Origin: an uncultured Methylococcaceae bacterium
GTDB taxonomy: Bacteria > Pseudomonadota > Gammaproteobacteria > Methylococcales > Methylomonadaceae
Reading direction: 5' to 3'
NCBI GenBank assembly: GCA_903908165.1
Contig: CAIVQX010000210.1
Span: forward strand, 1-40,051
DNA length: 40,051 nt
Positions 16,465-26,450 of the stretch are shown here, piece by piece (position 1 is the stretch's first letter; each line of letters opens with the position of its first letter). A program made the position numbers and the translations under genes. The notes under the pieces were generated by a model that worked only from the letters and a program-made list of their open reading frames with translations, had not been told where the DNA came from and made no database searches.

Positions 16465-17178
16465 ATGTCGACTTTTCGGTTTCAGCAGTTTTCTGTTATC
16501 CAACAACAATCAGCAATGAAAGTCTGTACCGATGCTCTTTTGTTTGGGGCTATGGCACCAGTAAAAGTGGGTGATCGGGTTTTGGATATTGGTGCAGGTA
16601 CAGGCGTTTTGTCGTTAATGGCCGCGCAGTTGGGCGCAGCTCATGTGACAGCGGTCGAATTGACCCTTCAAGGGTATGAAGAGGCGCAATTAAACTTTAA
16701 CAATAGTCCTTGGCCAGATCGCTTTGAAGCAGTTCATCAGGATATTCAAGGATTTTCAAGTACAGATCAATATCATTATGATCTTATTATTTGTAACCCA
16801 CCTTTTTTTGAAAATCATAGTAAGACGGCAGATTCGCTCAGAACAATAGCTAGGCATAATGATAGCTTATCCTTTGATGACTTAATTAAATGTGCTGATC
16901 ATTTATTGTCTGAGCAAGGTTTGTTTTATCTTTTGTTGCCGGTTCATGCGGTAGAAAGGTTTTCAGCATCAGCATTAATCGTTGGTTTTTATTTAAGCGA
17001 TCAAATTGATGTTCGTGGTTATGTTCATAATGAGGCCAAGGTGTCCGTGTTAACCTTCAAGCGATCAAAGACAGAGTTTTGCTACAGTTTATTGACGATC
17101 TACGAATCTGATCGCGTGTATGGAAAAGAAAGTGAGTGTTATTTATTGCCTTTTTTGTTGCGGTTTTCTAAAGGGTAA
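16465..17178 (+). CDS. trmN6: tRNA1(Val) (adenine37-N6)-methyltransferase TrmN6
   Basis: This 237-residue SAM-dependent methyltransferase has motif I VLDIGAGTGVLSLMAAQ (about 39-55) and the N6-adenine motif NPPFF (about 112-116). The opening FRFQQFSVIQQQSAMKVCTD is characteristic of YfiC/TrmN6. It methylates A37 of tRNA1(Val). The gene follows batD by 65 bases. Its stop codon overlaps the base of a strong hairpin shared with the convergent lipoprotein gene. Confidence 0.9.
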   Translation: MSTFRFQQFSVIQQQSAMKVCTDALLFGAMAPVKVGDRVLDIGAGTGVLSLMAAQLGAAHVTAVELTLQGYEEAQLNFNNSPWPDRFEAVHQDIQGFSSTDQYHYDLIICNPPFFENHSKTADSLRTIARHNDSLSFDDLIKCADHLLSEQGLFYLLLPVHAVERFSASALIVGFYLSDQIDVRGYVHNEAKVSVLTFKRSKTEFCYSLLTIYESDRVYGKESECYLLPFLLRFSKG

Positions 17179-17209
17179 GCAAGGCAATACGGTTTTGTAT
17201 TGCCTTGCT
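17178..17209. terminator. Strong hairpin between convergent genes (likely transcript end)
   Basis: A perfect 13-bp stem (AGCAAGGCAATAC and GTATTGCCTTGCT) with a 6-base loop starts at the last base of the TrmN6 stop codon. The downstream sequence is A/T-rich but lacks a clear T-run on either strand. It may protect 3' ends or give partial termination rather than act as a textbook intrinsic terminator. Confidence 0.55.
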
Positions 17210-17222
17210 AAGAGAAATAATT

Positions 17223-17618
17223 TTATCGAACAACTTTGTGTCCGCGACCGCTCATGCAATTGTTAAAAGAACTTTTATATTTATCTTCTGCGCTAAGGCC
17301 TTTATAAGTACCACCGCCCATACCACCGGCGGCTGCTCCAATTGCTGCACCTGTTCCAGGGCTTCCGGTAAATGCTCCAATGATGGCGCCTCCAGCAGCA
17401 CCCAGTAAAGCACCTGTGCCTGCACCTACGGCAGTTTCAGTAGCAGTGCCACCTGAAGCTTTGCTTGCAAGCTGTTTACATTCCACCATGTCTTGGTTAA
17501 TGCGGTTTGCGTTAGGATCGTTATAAGAGTCGACGGTTGGCTCCCATCCGCCTTGACTGGCACATGCTGTTAACAAAATACTGCCGATAAAAATACTACT
17601 GGCTGTTAATTTTTTCAT
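17223..17618 (-). CDS. Glycine-zipper lipoprotein
   Basis: This 131-residue protein has a lipoprotein signal ending LLTAC (Cys19). A short polar domain with one cysteine (VECKQLA) follows, then a glycine-zipper region (about 63-102, GAGTGALLGAAGGAIIGAF and AAIGAAAGGMGGG), and a C-terminal tail with another cysteine (NNCMSGRGHKVVR). Such proteins sit in the outer membrane or periplasm; function is usually unknown. It is monocistronic, convergent to trmN6. The ribosome-binding site (AAGG about nine bases upstream of the ATG) is moderate. Confidence 0.8.
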   Translation of the reverse strand: MKKLTASSIFIGSILLTACASQGGWEPTVDSYNDPNANRINQDMVECKQLASKASGGTATETAVGAGTGALLGAAGGAIIGAFTGSPGTGAAIGAAAGGMGGGTYKGLSAEDKYKSSFNNCMSGRGHKVVR

Positions 17619-17687
17619 ATTAATGACCTTTGTAATTTAGGATTGTGGATTATTAATTAACGGGGATTAAATTTTTTAATAGTAAGA

Positions 17688-20171
17688 TTATAGTCTCTTT
17701 AAACTATGCAATGGGGATTTATTAAGTACCTGTCTCACGCCCCAGCAACCCACTAAGCCGACAAAGAGAGCGCTTGCGAAAGGTATTAAAATCCAATTAA
17801 ATAATGTTGGGTGATATTCTATGTTTATTAATTGTGTGTATAAGATATAGCCTAACACTTCTGAAATGATGACTGCTAATAGACCGGAAATCAATCCTAG
17901 CATTAAGAACTCAATAATATGAGTTTTTCTTAGTAATGAACGAGTAGCGCCTAATGCCCGAAGTAATGCACTTTCGTGAAGGCGATTGTCTAACGTTGCA
18001 TAAACGGTCGCAAATAACACAGTAACTCCGGCTAACAAGGCGAAATAAAGTAGAAAGCTAATGGCTTGTGTTAATTGAAATAGTAAGGTTTTAAATTGCT
18101 TTAGAATTAAATCAATTTCTAAAATTGTCGTTCCAGGAAATTTTTGTAATAAATTATTTAGGCTGTTTTTCTTTATATCAGGTAAATAAAAACTGGTAAT
18201 AAATGTACTAGGATAAGCATCCAGTGTGCCCGGTGAAAAGATCATATAAAAATTAGGTTTCATGGTATCCCATCTGAGTTCACGAATGCTCCTGACCGTA
18301 GCCTGAATTTTTTGACTACCCACAGTGAATGTCAATTGATCGCCTAGCTCAATTTTTAAGCTGTTTGCTAAGTGTTGTTCAACAGATACCCCGCTAGTTT
18401 CTTGGTTTGACCACCAATTTCCGGACACTATTTTATTTTCTTCAGGTAATTCTTTAGACCAGGTAAGACTTAACTCCCTGCTTATGGCATTTTCGCCTTG
18501 GCTGTCTTGAGTGGCAATCTGTTGGACAGGGGTGTTATTGATAGTGACTAAGCGACCTCTAATAATTGGAAAGAATTGATTGCCTTTGATGCCTTGTTGT
18601 TCGAGTTCTTGTTTAAAAAGGTTTTTTTGATCTGGAAAAATATTAAGTGCAAAATGATTAGGCGCATTATCAGGTAATTGTTTTTGCCAGTTGTCAATTA
18701 AGTCGTTTCGTACAGTAAAGCTGAGTATCATGGCTGCTAAAGTAATGCTGAAAGCTAGTATTTGGACAATACTGGCATAATTTTTACTTAAGATATTTCG
18801 CAATCCAAACCGCCAAGCGACACTCATTGAGGGCTCTGATTTACGTATTAAGATTAATAATCCATAAATGAGTAGGCTGAGTATAAGTAAAGTAGCCAAG
18901 CCAATTCCCAGAATGTAGGCACCCATTTTAAGGTCATGCGTATATCTCCATAATAGAAGTCCAGCAATACTGATTGATGAGCCATAGATTATCCATGCAC
19001 TTGTAGGTAAAGGTTCGAGTTCGCGGCGTAAAACTCGAAGTGGGGACACGTTTTTAAGTCTTAATAAAGGAGGTAAGGCGAAGCCTAATAGAACAATCAT
19101 GCCGACAGTAAAGCCAAAAAAAACAGCAAATAACCGGGGCGCTACAATCTGTTGTGGCAGTAGATCTTTTAGTAAATAAAATAAAGTTTCTTGTGCAAAC
19201 CAGCCTAATAAACAACCTAGTGCACTTGCTAATATTCCTAAACTAACAAATTGACTGCCATAGAGCCAGAGTATTTCATGCTGTTTACAGCCAAGGGATC
19301 GTAAAAGAGCAGTAGCATTAAAATGGTGTTCTGTATAACGTCGAGTTGTTATGGCAATGGCTACTCCGGAAATAAGAATAATTAAAATACTGGAAAGTCC
19401 CAGATAACGTTCAGCTCTATTTAATGCAGCTCCCAGTTCAGGTCGGTCTTCATGGATATCCATGATTCGTTGTGAGGCATTAAGTTGTGGCTTGAGCCAG
19501 AGTTTGAATTCTTTTAATGCCTGTGTCGCCCCACTGAATTGGAAAAAATAATGGATATGACTGCCGGGTTGGATAACTCCAGTTGCTTCTAAATCGCTTT
19601 CATTAATCATTACTCGAGGAGAAAAGCTGTAAAAATCACTTTTTTTGTCAGGTTCGTAAGTAATGATATGAGTAATGGTGAGTTTTTTTTCACCTATTGT
19701 TAGCGGATCTCCCAGGTTAAGTTTGAGAGCAGATAAAATACGTTTTTCTATCCAAGCCGTGCCTTGTGCTGGGCCATTGTGAGTAATAATTTCAGAGGAG
19801 TAATCAGTCGTGGTTGTTTTTAAAAAGCCACGTAAAGGATAAGCCATACTGACAGCTTTTATACTGGCCAGTAATAGTTCATCATGTTCAATCAATACAC
19901 TTGGAAATTCTACTGTATAGGCTCGTTTTAAATTGAGCTGCGCAGCCTTATCTAGCCAGTCATTAGAAATATAAGAGGTGCTTGATATTACTAAATCACC
20001 AGCTAAGAAATCAGCAGTTTGTTGAGTTAGGGTGCGCTGTAGTCTGTCTGAAAAAATAGCAATGGCGGTTGAACTGGTTACTGCAATCATTAAGGCGAAT
20101 ATCAGTATGGTTAAGTCACCGGAACGGGCATCGCGCCATAATAAGCGTAGTGCCAGAGTAAAGAGATTCAT
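17688..20171 (-). CDS. ybbP: ABC transporter permease YbbP (FtsX/MacB-like, duplicated)
   Basis: This 827-residue protein opens with LALRLLWRDARSGDLTIL and has two FtsX-type permease domains: about 260-380 (YLGLSSILIILISGVAIAIT) and 700-820 (FLLYFALLAGVTVLFATVYA, then LRALGATRSLLRK). Large periplasmic domains lie between helices. Length and plan match YbbP, partner of the YbbA ATPase. The start overlaps the ybbA stop by four bases. These modules are thought to work as mechanotransducers or lipid-related exporters, not as classical importers; the substrate is unknown. Confidence 0.9.
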   Translation of the reverse strand: MNLFTLALRLLWRDARSGDLTILIFALMIAVTSSTAIAIFSDRLQRTLTQQTADFLAGDLVISSTSYISNDWLDKAAQLNLKRAYTVEFPSVLIEHDELLLASIKAVSMAYPLRGFLKTTTTDYSSEIITHNGPAQGTAWIEKRILSALKLNLGDPLTIGEKKLTITHIITYEPDKKSDFYSFSPRVMINESDLEATGVIQPGSHIHYFFQFSGATQALKEFKLWLKPQLNASQRIMDIHEDRPELGAALNRAERYLGLSSILIILISGVAIAITTRRYTEHHFNATALLRSLGCKQHEILWLYGSQFVSLGILASALGCLLGWFAQETLFYLLKDLLPQQIVAPRLFAVFFGFTVGMIVLLGFALPPLLRLKNVSPLRVLRRELEPLPTSAWIIYGSSISIAGLLLWRYTHDLKMGAYILGIGLATLLILSLLIYGLLILIRKSEPSMSVAWRFGLRNILSKNYASIVQILAFSITLAAMILSFTVRNDLIDNWQKQLPDNAPNHFALNIFPDQKNLFKQELEQQGIKGNQFFPIIRGRLVTINNTPVQQIATQDSQGENAISRELSLTWSKELPEENKIVSGNWWSNQETSGVSVEQHLANSLKIELGDQLTFTVGSQKIQATVRSIRELRWDTMKPNFYMIFSPGTLDAYPSTFITSFYLPDIKKNSLNNLLQKFPGTTILEIDLILKQFKTLLFQLTQAISFLLYFALLAGVTVLFATVYATLDNRLHESALLRALGATRSLLRKTHIIEFLMLGLISGLLAVIISEVLGYILYTQLINIEYHPTLFNWILIPFASALFVGLVGCWGVRQVLNKSPLHSLKRL

Positions 20172-20857
20172 GTTAAGTGTCCTGCATCCAGTTTAATCGT
20201 TCTTTGGCAACGTTTAGCCAATGCGTGATCATGTGTTACTAGAATTAACGTTGTATTGTTTTCAAGATTAAGTTCGAAAAGTAAGTCAATAATAGTGGAG
20301 CCGGTTTTACTATCTAAATTTCCTGTCGGCTCATCTGCAAAGAGGATGGCAGGATTGGTTACAAATGCTCTAGCCAAGGCAACACGCTGTTGTTCACCAC
20401 CAGAGAGTTGTTTTGGTGTATGTGTTAAACGATGTGATAAGCCAACTCGATCCAATAAATGGGTTGCGGCTTTTTTAGCTTGCTTATCGCCCCTTAATTC
20501 TAAGGGTAGCATGACATTTTCGAGGGCGGTTAGTCCTTGTAATAATTGAAAGGACTGAAAAACAAAGCTTATTAATTCATTCCGTATAGCAGCTCTGCCA
20601 TCTTCGTTCATTGTCGTTAATAGTTTTCCATTAATAGTTATTGAGCCGGAACTGGGTGTGTCCAGCCCAGCTAATAAACCGATTAAGGTGGATTTTCCAG
20701 ATCCAGACTCACCAATAATAGCAATACTTTCACCAGAGTTGATTATCAAATCTATCGATGACAATATATGCAACATTCCTTCGGAAGTTAACACTGATTT
20801 ACCTAGGCCTTTTGTTACTAAAATGGCGTTTGATGTTTGATTATCTTGAGTGTTCAT
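20168..20857 (-). CDS. ybbA: ABC transporter ATP-binding protein YbbA
   Basis: This 229-residue ABC ATPase of the LolD/MacB type has Walker A GESGSGKS (about 49-56), signature LSGGEQQRVALARAF and Walker B ILFADEPTGNLD. The Q-loop lies in FVFQSFQLL. It pairs with YbbP through a 4-base overlap. ATG 20857 was chosen; the longer frame needs a TTG at 20917 and would run through the start of tesA. With ATG 20857, the start codons of ybbA and tesA are separated by one base on opposite strands. Confidence 0.93.
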   Translation of the reverse strand: MNTQDNQTSNAILVTKGLGKSVLTSEGMLHILSSIDLIINSGESIAIIGESGSGKSTLIGLLAGLDTPSSGSITINGKLLTTMNEDGRAAIRNELISFVFQSFQLLQGLTALENVMLPLELRGDKQAKKAATHLLDRVGLSHRLTHTPKQLSGGEQQRVALARAFVTNPAILFADEPTGNLDSKTGSTIIDLLFELNLENNTTLILVTHDHALAKRCQRTIKLDAGHLT

Positions 20858-20858
20858 A

Positions 20859-21464
20859 ATGCCCAGATTTTTATTTGTTGTGATAATTATGTTAATGTCT
20901 CTCCCTGTTATGGCCAAGCCAGTAATTTTGGTTTTAGGCGATAGTATCAGTGCTGGTTATGGCATTGACAGTAAAGAAGGGTGGGTTGCTTTACTACAGA
21001 AAAAACTCATTAACATTAAAAGTACTTATAGTATCAGTAATGCTAGTATCAGTGGCGAAACCAGTGCGGGTGGATTACGTCGAATAGATCCGCTGTTAGT
21101 CAGTGATGATCCTGATATTATTTTGCTACAATTAGGTGCAAATGATGGTTTACGAGGTTTGTCACCCGTGCAGATGAAAAATAATTTAGTTGCAATTATT
21201 CAGCGATCTCAAAAGTCCGGGGCAAAAGTAATTTTATTAGGTATGAAAATCCCACCTAATTATGGTAAACGTTATGTTGATATGTTTTATAACGTTTATC
21301 CACAATTAGCCAAGGAATTAAATATACCACTTGTACCTTTTCTTTTAGAAGATGTTGCTTTGAATAAAGATTTGATGCAAGCTGATGGTTTACATCCTAA
21401 TGTCAAAGCACAAGCAATACTTGCCGAGAAAATTGAACCTTATCTTTTCCCTCTAATTAAATAA
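20859..21464 (+). CDS. tesA: TesA-like periplasmic SGNH esterase/thioesterase
   Basis: This 201-residue protein has a signal peptide (MPRFLFVVIIMLMSLPVMA) and GDSL/SGNH hydrolase blocks: GDSISAGYG (Ser29), a glycine block at SGETSAGG, GAND (Asn of block III) and DGLHPN (Asp176, His179). It is the acyl-CoA thioesterase I/lysophospholipase family, periplasmic. ATG 20859 was chosen over GTG 20850. It is divergent from ybbA, as in E. coli and many gammaproteobacteria. A GlcG/HbpS-family gene follows after 12 bases. Confidence 0.92.
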   Translation: MPRFLFVVIIMLMSLPVMAKPVILVLGDSISAGYGIDSKEGWVALLQKKLINIKSTYSISNASISGETSAGGLRRIDPLLVSDDPDIILLQLGANDGLRGLSPVQMKNNLVAIIQRSQKSGAKVILLGMKIPPNYGKRYVDMFYNVYPQLAKELNIPLVPFLLEDVALNKDLMQADGLHPNVKAQAILAEKIEPYLFPLIK

Positions 21465-21476
21465 CGAGAGTTACTG

Positions 21477-21905
21477 ATGACAGTATTAACATTGAAACAA
21501 GCCAATCTTATTATAAATACAGCAGTTCATATAGCGAGAGAATTAAATTTGGCACCTCTTACGGTGGTAGTATTAGACACAGCCGGTCATATCAAGGCAC
21601 TGCAACGAGAAGATGGTGCGAGTATGATCAGGCAACAAATTGCCACAGCAAAAGCTTGGGGTGCCGTTAATATGGGTGTTTCATCTCGAAGTTTAGCAGG
21701 CGTAGCAGCGCAACGTCCCGATTTTATGAATGCCCTAATCGATGTGGCAGGTGGAAAAATAATGCCGGTTCCTGGTGGTGTTCTTATTCGGGATGCAGAA
21801 AATAACTTGTTAGGAGCTGTTGGTATTAGTGGTGATGTATCTGATCAAGATGAACGTTGTGCAATTGCTGGGATAGAGGCAGTCGGTTTTTTTGCAGTGG
21901 TGTAA
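21477..21905 (+). CDS. GlcG/HbpS-family (DUF336) small protein
   Basis: This 142-residue protein matches the GlcG/HbpS fold: VVVLDTAGHIKALQREDGAS near the start, RPDFMNALIDVAGGKIMPVPGG in the middle and GAVGISGDVSDQDERCA near the end. Relatives include a heme-binding sensor protein (HbpS), GlcG of the glycolate operon and PduO C-terminal domains. No signal peptide, so cytoplasmic. It is probably co-transcribed with tesA (12-base gap, GAGAG ribosome-binding site). Precise role unknown. Confidence 0.85.
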   Translation: MTVLTLKQANLIINTAVHIARELNLAPLTVVVLDTAGHIKALQREDGASMIRQQIATAKAWGAVNMGVSSRSLAGVAAQRPDFMNALIDVAGGKIMPVPGGVLIRDAENNLLGAVGISGDVSDQDERCAIAGIEAVGFFAVV

Positions 21906-21914
21906 AAGCCAATA

Positions 21915-21965
21915 ATAAGGCATTTTAGCGATTATCTTGAATCAGCGATGATGCCTTATCTTTAA
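21915..21965 (+). terminator. Possible terminator after tesA and the GlcG-like gene
   Basis: Arms ATAAGGCAT (21915-21923) and ATGCCTTAT (21951-21959) pair perfectly, with an inner GATT/AATC pairing in the loop, followed by CTTTAATT. The T-run is short, so strength is uncertain, but position just after the stop fits an operon end. Confidence 0.45.
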
Positions 21966-22072
21966 TTATCTGTAGACCAGTTTGAAATTCCAACGTCCAA
22001 GAGTATAAGCTAAATGAGCTTGTGGCGAATGCTAAATCGAAATTGGTAGTAGCTGGGATTTTTATTACTAAT

Positions 22073-22876
22073 TCAATTTTCTTCGTGTTTGATTTTTTCT
22101 AAATGATTTTCTGCATCGTCATTGTAGTCATAATCAATATTTTTGTTTCTTACAAACACCCGTGAAAAAAATAATCCTACTTCAAATAATAACCACATGG
22201 GTAGTGCTAATAATGTTTGTGAGATTGCATCCGGTGGTGTCAAAAAAGCACCGATGACAAAAGCACCAACAATCACATAGGGTCGTTTATCAGCTAGATC
22301 AGCTGGAGTAACCAATCCCGTCCAGACCAAGACAATGGTAAATATAGGTACTTCAAAACAAATACCAAAGGCAAAAAACAGCGTTAGAACAAAATCCAGA
22401 TACTTGGTTATATCAGTCATCACGGCAACACCAGTCGGTGCGGCGGCGGTTAGGAAGCCAAATATTAGAGGAAAGACAACGAAATAAGCAAAAGCTGCTC
22501 CTAAGTAAAATAGGAGGGTACTGGCAACCAGTAGCGGTAAAATCATTCTTCGTTCATGCTTATACAGGCCGGGAGCAACAAAAGCCCAGAATTGATAAAG
22601 AATGACGGGGATAGAAATAAAGACAGAGACAACTAGAGCTAACTTGAAGGGCGTGAAAAAAGGCGATGCAACATCAATAGCAATCATTGTGCTATTTTTG
22701 GGGAGGTGCTTCATTAACGGCCCTGCCATAATGCTATATATTTGGTTAGCATAAGCGGATAGACCTAAAAAAATCACTAATACAAAAAGAATAACCTTTA
22801 GTAATCGATTGCGTAACTCAATTAGATGGCTGATAAAAGGCTGGGTTGCTTCTTCAGATTTATTTTGATTCATCAT
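22073..22876 (-). CDS. tatC: Sec-independent protein translocase TatC
   Basis: This 267-residue protein has six hydrophobic helices and the TatC N-terminal motif [11 protein letters not shown] (about 16-26). [20 protein letters not shown] and [15 protein letters not shown] are also typical. TatC is the core receptor for twin-arginine signal peptides in the inner membrane. It overlaps the end of tatB, and two adjacent ATGs (22876, 22873) are possible starts. It is the last gene of the his-tat cluster. Confidence 0.97.
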   Translation of the reverse strand: MMNQNKSEEATQPFISHLIELRNRLLKVILFVLVIFLGLSAYANQIYSIMAGPLMKHLPKNSTMIAIDVASPFFTPFKLALVVSVFISIPVILYQFWAFVAPGLYKHERRMILPLLVASTLLFYLGAAFAYFVVFPLIFGFLTAAAPTGVAVMTDITKYLDFVLTLFFAFGICFEVPIFTIVLVWTGLVTPADLADKRPYVIVGAFVIGAFLTPPDAISQTLLALPMWLLFEVGLFFSRVFVRNKNIDYDYNDDAENHLEKIKHEEN

Positions 22877-23186
22877 TGAGATCAGCGGTTATTTGAGCTT
22901 TTTCGGGTAGTTCTACTAGTGTTTCTTTTATAGAGTTTGTGATATCTGATGTTTCATTGATAGCCGCATGGAATTCTTCAAGTTTGATCTGCTCTTTTAA
23001 AATTTGACGAATCTCTTCTTCTTGTAATTCTTGTTTAATTTCAGCCTTTACGGAAGCCATCATAGCGCGTGACTTACCTATCCAAAAACCAGCAATTCGA
23101 GCTACTTTTGGTAATCTTTCTGGACCTATGACCAATAAGCTGACCAAGCCGATCATAACAAGCTCGGAAAATCCTATATCAAACAT
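22860..23186 (-). CDS. tatB: Sec-independent protein translocase TatB
   Basis: This 108-residue protein has the N-terminal helix and hinge [29 protein letters not shown], followed by an amphipathic helix and acidic coiled tail. Glu8 and the GPERLP hinge are TatB features. It begins one base after the tatA stop and overlaps tatC, so all three genes are translated together. TatB partners TatC in substrate recognition. Confidence 0.95.
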   Translation of the reverse strand: MFDIGFSELVMIGLVSLLVIGPERLPKVARIAGFWIGKSRAMMASVKAEIKQELQEEEIRQILKEQIKLEEFHAAINETSDITNSIKETLVELPEKAQITADLNDESK

Positions 23187-23187
23187 A

Positions 23188-23403
23188 TTAGTTCTTTTCG
23201 TTTTTCTTGGAGGTTACTTCGCCTTCTATCGTTTCTTCTTCATTCTCGGAGCTTTTACTTTCTGCCTCACCTTCTTTAATGGCAGAGCGAAAACTTTTTA
23301 TGGCGCCACCTAAGTCTGCACCTACATTGCGTAATTTTTTGGTGCCAAAAAGTACAATAACGATGACTAATATAACCAATAATTCTTTGATGCCGATACC
23401 CAT
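23188..23403 (-). CDS. tatA: Sec-independent protein translocase TatA
   Basis: This 71-residue protein reads [20 protein letters not shown], then [19 protein letters not shown], then an acidic/basic tail: the TatA helix, FG hinge and amphipathic helix. ATG 23403 was chosen because GGAG lies seven to eight bases upstream; a longer frame to 23451 adds 16 residues before the conserved start and is unlikely. TatA polymerises to form the transport path. It lies 122 bases after hisE. Confidence 0.95.
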   Translation of the reverse strand: MGIGIKELLVILVIVIVLFGTKKLRNVGADLGGAIKSFRSAIKEGEAESKSSENEEETIEGEVTSKKNEKN

Positions 23404-23525
23404 GTTTGACTCCAAGTGGTTTATAGATATTATCTTATGTGACTTAAGCAATCACCGTAAGTTAAGTTAACAGCTTTGCTTGTGGTAGTTTAGTTAAGGT
23501 TGCTCACTTAATCTAAGATAATTAG

Positions 23526-23855
23526 TTAGTTTTCGCTTGATTTGTTACGTTGTGCTTTTTCATCAAGACCAGATAAACCAAAGCGACGTTGTAGTTCTTG
23601 TAATATATCTTCAGGACCTAAGTTTTGGTCAGCCAGTAATACCAAGCAATGAAACCACAAATCAGCAGTTTCATAAATAATTTGTTGTTTATCGCCATTT
23701 TTGGCAGCTATTACTGTTTCCGTTGCCTCTTCACCTATTTTTTTTAAAATAGTATCCAACCCCTTTTTGTAGAGGCTTGCAACATAAGATTGATCGGCAG
23801 ACTCAAGCTTACGTTGTTCCAGAATATGCGCTAATTGTTGTAATACTTCACTCAT
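23526..23855 (-). CDS. hisE: Phosphoribosyl-ATP pyrophosphatase HisE
   Basis: This 109-residue protein has the HisE/MazG-like helical core with [14 protein letters not shown] and [15 protein letters not shown], carrying the metal-binding acidic residues. It catalyses the second step of histidine synthesis (PR-ATP to PR-AMP). It is a separate gene here, overlapping hisI by eight bases, not the fused HisIE of enterics. Confidence 0.95.
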   Translation of the reverse strand: MSEVLQQLAHILEQRKLESADQSYVASLYKKGLDTILKKIGEEATETVIAAKNGDKQQIIYETADLWFHCLVLLADQNLGPEDILQELQRRFGLSGLDEKAQRNKSSEN

Positions 23856-24243
23856 TTTTTGTATAAATTACTTTAGGATCTTTCAATACTGGCTCAATAG
23901 GTTGCCAATTACCATCAATTAGGCGACGATAAAAACAGCTTTCCCGTCCTGTGTGGCAAGAAATACCACCTTCTTGTTCAACTTTAAGTAAGATAACGTC
24001 TTCATCACAATCGAGAAATAACGCCATAACTTTCTGTCTGTGCCCCGACTCTTCACCTTTACGCCACAATCTATTACGTGATCTTGACCAGTAAACAGCA
24101 TAACCTTCAGAGACGGTTAAGTCCAATGACTCACGATTCATCCAAGCAAACATGAGTATTTTCCCAGTGTCGGCTTGTTGCGCAATAACTGGGCAAAGAC
24201 CTTCTGAATTCCAGTGAATTTCATCCAGCCATAAGGTATTCAT
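23848..24243 (-). CDS. hisI: Phosphoribosyl-AMP cyclohydrolase HisI
   Basis: This 131-residue protein has the cyclohydrolase motifs [28 protein letters not shown] and the metal-binding [13 protein letters not shown] followed by [10 protein letters not shown]. It opens the purine ring of PR-AMP, the third step of the pathway. It overlaps hisF by four bases (ATGA) and hisE by eight, so it is part of one translational chain. Confidence 0.96.
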   Translation of the reverse strand: MNTLWLDEIHWNSEGLCPVIAQQADTGKILMFAWMNRESLDLTVSEGYAVYWSRSRNRLWRKGEESGHRQKVMALFLDCDEDVILLKVEQEGGISCHTGRESCFYRRLIDGNWQPIEPVLKDPKVIYTKNE

Positions 24244-25013
24244 AAACGCATCTCTATGCCGCGTGATGACATGTGTTGTTTAGCTTGTTGTATGGTGTAT
24301 TCTGCAAAGTGAAAAATACTGGCTGCTAAAACAGCATCGGCTTTGCCTTTTAAAACACCTTCAGCTAGATGCTCAAGATTACCTACGCCGCCTGATGCTA
24401 TCACAGGAACACTGACAGCTTCGCTTATTGCGCAAGTCAGAGGTAAGTCAAAACCTTCGCGCGTACCATCTCTGTCCATGCTGGTTAATAAAATTTCACC
24501 GGCACCATAGCTGACCATTTTTTTTGCCCAGCCAATAGCTTCTATGCCAGTCGGTTTGCGTCCTCCGTGAGTAAAAATTTCCCAGCGCTCAATTTCACCT
24601 GGCTGGCTGACTTTTTTTGCATCAATAGCGACAACAATACATTGTGAACCAAAACGCTCTGCTGCTTCACGAACAAATTCGGGATTAAATACAGCAGCAC
24701 TGTTAATGCCAACTTTATCGGCACCTGCATTTAGCATGCGGCGGATATCATCCAGCGTTCTTATGCCTCCACCGACAGTTAATGGTATAAATACCTCACT
24801 GGCAACTTGTTCGACAACATTAACCATGGTGTTTCGGTTATCATGAGTTGCGGTAATGTCGAGAAAAGTGATCTCATCAGCACCTTCACGGTCATAGCGT
24901 CTGGCAATTTCTACGGGATCACCGGCATCACGGATATCAACAAATTTGACACCTTTAACGACTCGCCCATCAGCAACATCTAAACAAGGAATAATGCGTT
25001 TAGCTAAACTCAT
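24240..25013 (-). CDS. hisF: Imidazole glycerol phosphate synthase cyclase subunit HisF
   Basis: This 257-residue TIM barrel has the N-terminal [18 protein letters not shown] (catalytic Asp12), the phosphate-binding [11 protein letters not shown] and VIASGGVGN loops, and [16 protein letters not shown]. It forms the synthase complex with HisH. It overlaps hisA by four bases. Length matches the family. Confidence 0.98.
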   Translation of the reverse strand: MSLAKRIIPCLDVADGRVVKGVKFVDIRDAGDPVEIARRYDREGADEITFLDITATHDNRNTMVNVVEQVASEVFIPLTVGGGIRTLDDIRRMLNAGADKVGINSAAVFNPEFVREAAERFGSQCIVVAIDAKKVSQPGEIERWEIFTHGGRKPTGIEAIGWAKKMVSYGAGEILLTSMDRDGTREGFDLPLTCAISEAVSVPVIASGGVGNLEHLAEGVLKGKADAVLAASIFHFAEYTIQQAKQHMSSRGIEMRL

Positions 25014-25750
25014 GAGGCGCTATATGATTGAGCCAGTTTCTCAGCTTCAGCAAAATCTAAAGTACCCTCATAAATAGCGCGTCCGGTAATGGCGCCCATA
25101 ATACCTTCATGAGCTACTGCACCCAAGGCTTTGATGTCTTCAATATTGGTGATGCCACCGGAGGCAATGACAGGAATTTTGATAGCTCTTGCCAAGCGTG
25201 CTGTTGCTTCGGCGTTAACACCTTGCATCATGCCGTCTCTCGAGATATCGGTATAAATGATAGCTTCTACGCCATCAGCTTCGAATTGTTGTGCCAGATC
25301 AATAACGTCATGTTTGGAAAGTTTGGACCAGCCATCAATTGCAACTTTCCCATCTTTTGCATCCAATCCGATAATAATTCGACGTGGGTATTCAACAGCT
25401 ATATCACGAACGAAATGGGGTTCGTTAACGGCTTTGGTGCCAATAATGACGTATTCTACGCCAGCATTTAAATAAGCTTCAATAGTCTCTTCATCACGAA
25501 TCCCACCGCCAATTTGAACGGGAACATTGGGATAGGCATCCACGATAGCATGAATAATATCTGCATTAATTGGTTTGCCGGCAAAAGCGCCATCCAAATC
25601 AACTAAATGAATTCTTTTGGCGCCGGCAGCTACCCAGCGTCCGGCGACAGCGACAGGATCTTCAGAAAAGATAGTATTATCGTCCATACGTCCCTGACGT
25701 AAACGTACACATTTTCCTTCTTTCAAATCAATAGCAGGTATTAATAACAT
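25010..25750 (-). CDS. hisA: ProFAR isomerase HisA
   Basis: This 246-residue TIM barrel begins [20 protein letters not shown] (catalytic Asp8). It carries [20 protein letters not shown] and [14 protein letters not shown] (second catalytic Asp region) and VIASGGITN. It isomerises ProFAR to PRFAR. ATG 25750 was chosen because it gives the conserved N-terminus; the frame extends to 25795 without conserved sequence. An AAGGA lies about ten bases upstream. Confidence 0.97.
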   Translation of the reverse strand: MLLIPAIDLKEGKCVRLRQGRMDDNTIFSEDPVAVAGRWVAAGAKRIHLVDLDGAFAGKPINADIIHAIVDAYPNVPVQIGGGIRDEETIEAYLNAGVEYVIIGTKAVNEPHFVRDIAVEYPRRIIIGLDAKDGKVAIDGWSKLSKHDVIDLAQQFEADGVEAIIYTDISRDGMMQGVNAEATARLARAIKIPVIASGGITNIEDIKALGAVAHEGIMGAITGRAIYEGTLDFAEAEKLAQSYSAS

Positions 25751-25781
25751 AAATACAGAATCCTTAATAAGGTGTATAGAT

Positions 25782-26423
25782 TTAGATTTGACCATCCCAG
25801 TGCAAAAAGTTGCTTAGCAGTTGTAAACCAACAGTTTGACTTTTTTCTGGATGAAATTGTACGGCAAAAATATTATTTTTTGCCAGGGCACAAGTGAATG
25901 CGGTAGGGTATTGTGACGTTGCTGCAATTAAAGAGACATCACTAGATTGAGCATAATAGCTATGTACAAAATAAAAACGACTGTTTTGAGGGATATTGTG
26001 CCATAACGGGTGCGGCCTAAAATGGACCTCATTCCAGCCCATGTGAGGAATTTTTAGCTTATTACCATGGTCATCGACTAGCGCTTCAGAAAAACGTACG
26101 ACGTGTCCCGGAAAGATATTCAGGCCCAGTGTATCTTCATTTTCTTCACTGTCAGTTAGTAGGGCTTGCATCCCTAAGCAAATTCCTAGCAGCGGTTTCG
26201 TTTTGGCAGCGCATTGTATAACGTCAGATAAGCCTGATTGATTTAGAGCCTGCATACAATCACGCATAGCTCCTACGCCAGGGAAAACGACGCGATCAGC
26301 TTGTAAGATTTGATCGGCATCAGCAACAATTTTTACATCAACATCTGGTTCAGCATGTTGAAGGGCCTTTGCAATTGAGTGCAAATTACCCATTCCATAA
26401 TCAATAACAGCGACGGAGGACAT
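25782..26423 (-). CDS. hisH: Imidazole glycerol phosphate synthase glutaminase subunit HisH
   Basis: This 213-residue class I glutamine amidotransferase has nucleophile Cys82 in [10 protein letters not shown] and the His191/Glu193 pair in VQFHPEKSQ. The oxyanion-strand region is at [11 protein letters not shown]. It supplies ammonia to HisF. It lies between hisB and hisA, the usual gammaproteobacterial order. Confidence 0.97.
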   Translation of the reverse strand: MSSVAVIDYGMGNLHSIAKALQHAEPDVDVKIVADADQILQADRVVFPGVGAMRDCMQALNQSGLSDVIQCAAKTKPLLGICLGMQALLTDSEENEDTLGLNIFPGHVVRFSEALVDDHGNKLKIPHMGWNEVHFRPHPLWHNIPQNSRFYFVHSYYAQSSDVSLIAATSQYPTAFTCALAKNNIFAVQFHPEKSQTVGLQLLSNFLHWDGQI

Positions 26424-26450
26424 AAAACGAATTTAGAAGTAATGTGAATG

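Noticed and set aside
20256-20549. Plus-strand frame of 97 codons opposite ybbA
   Set aside because: It mirrors the conserved ABC signature and Walker B coding region and has no features of its own.
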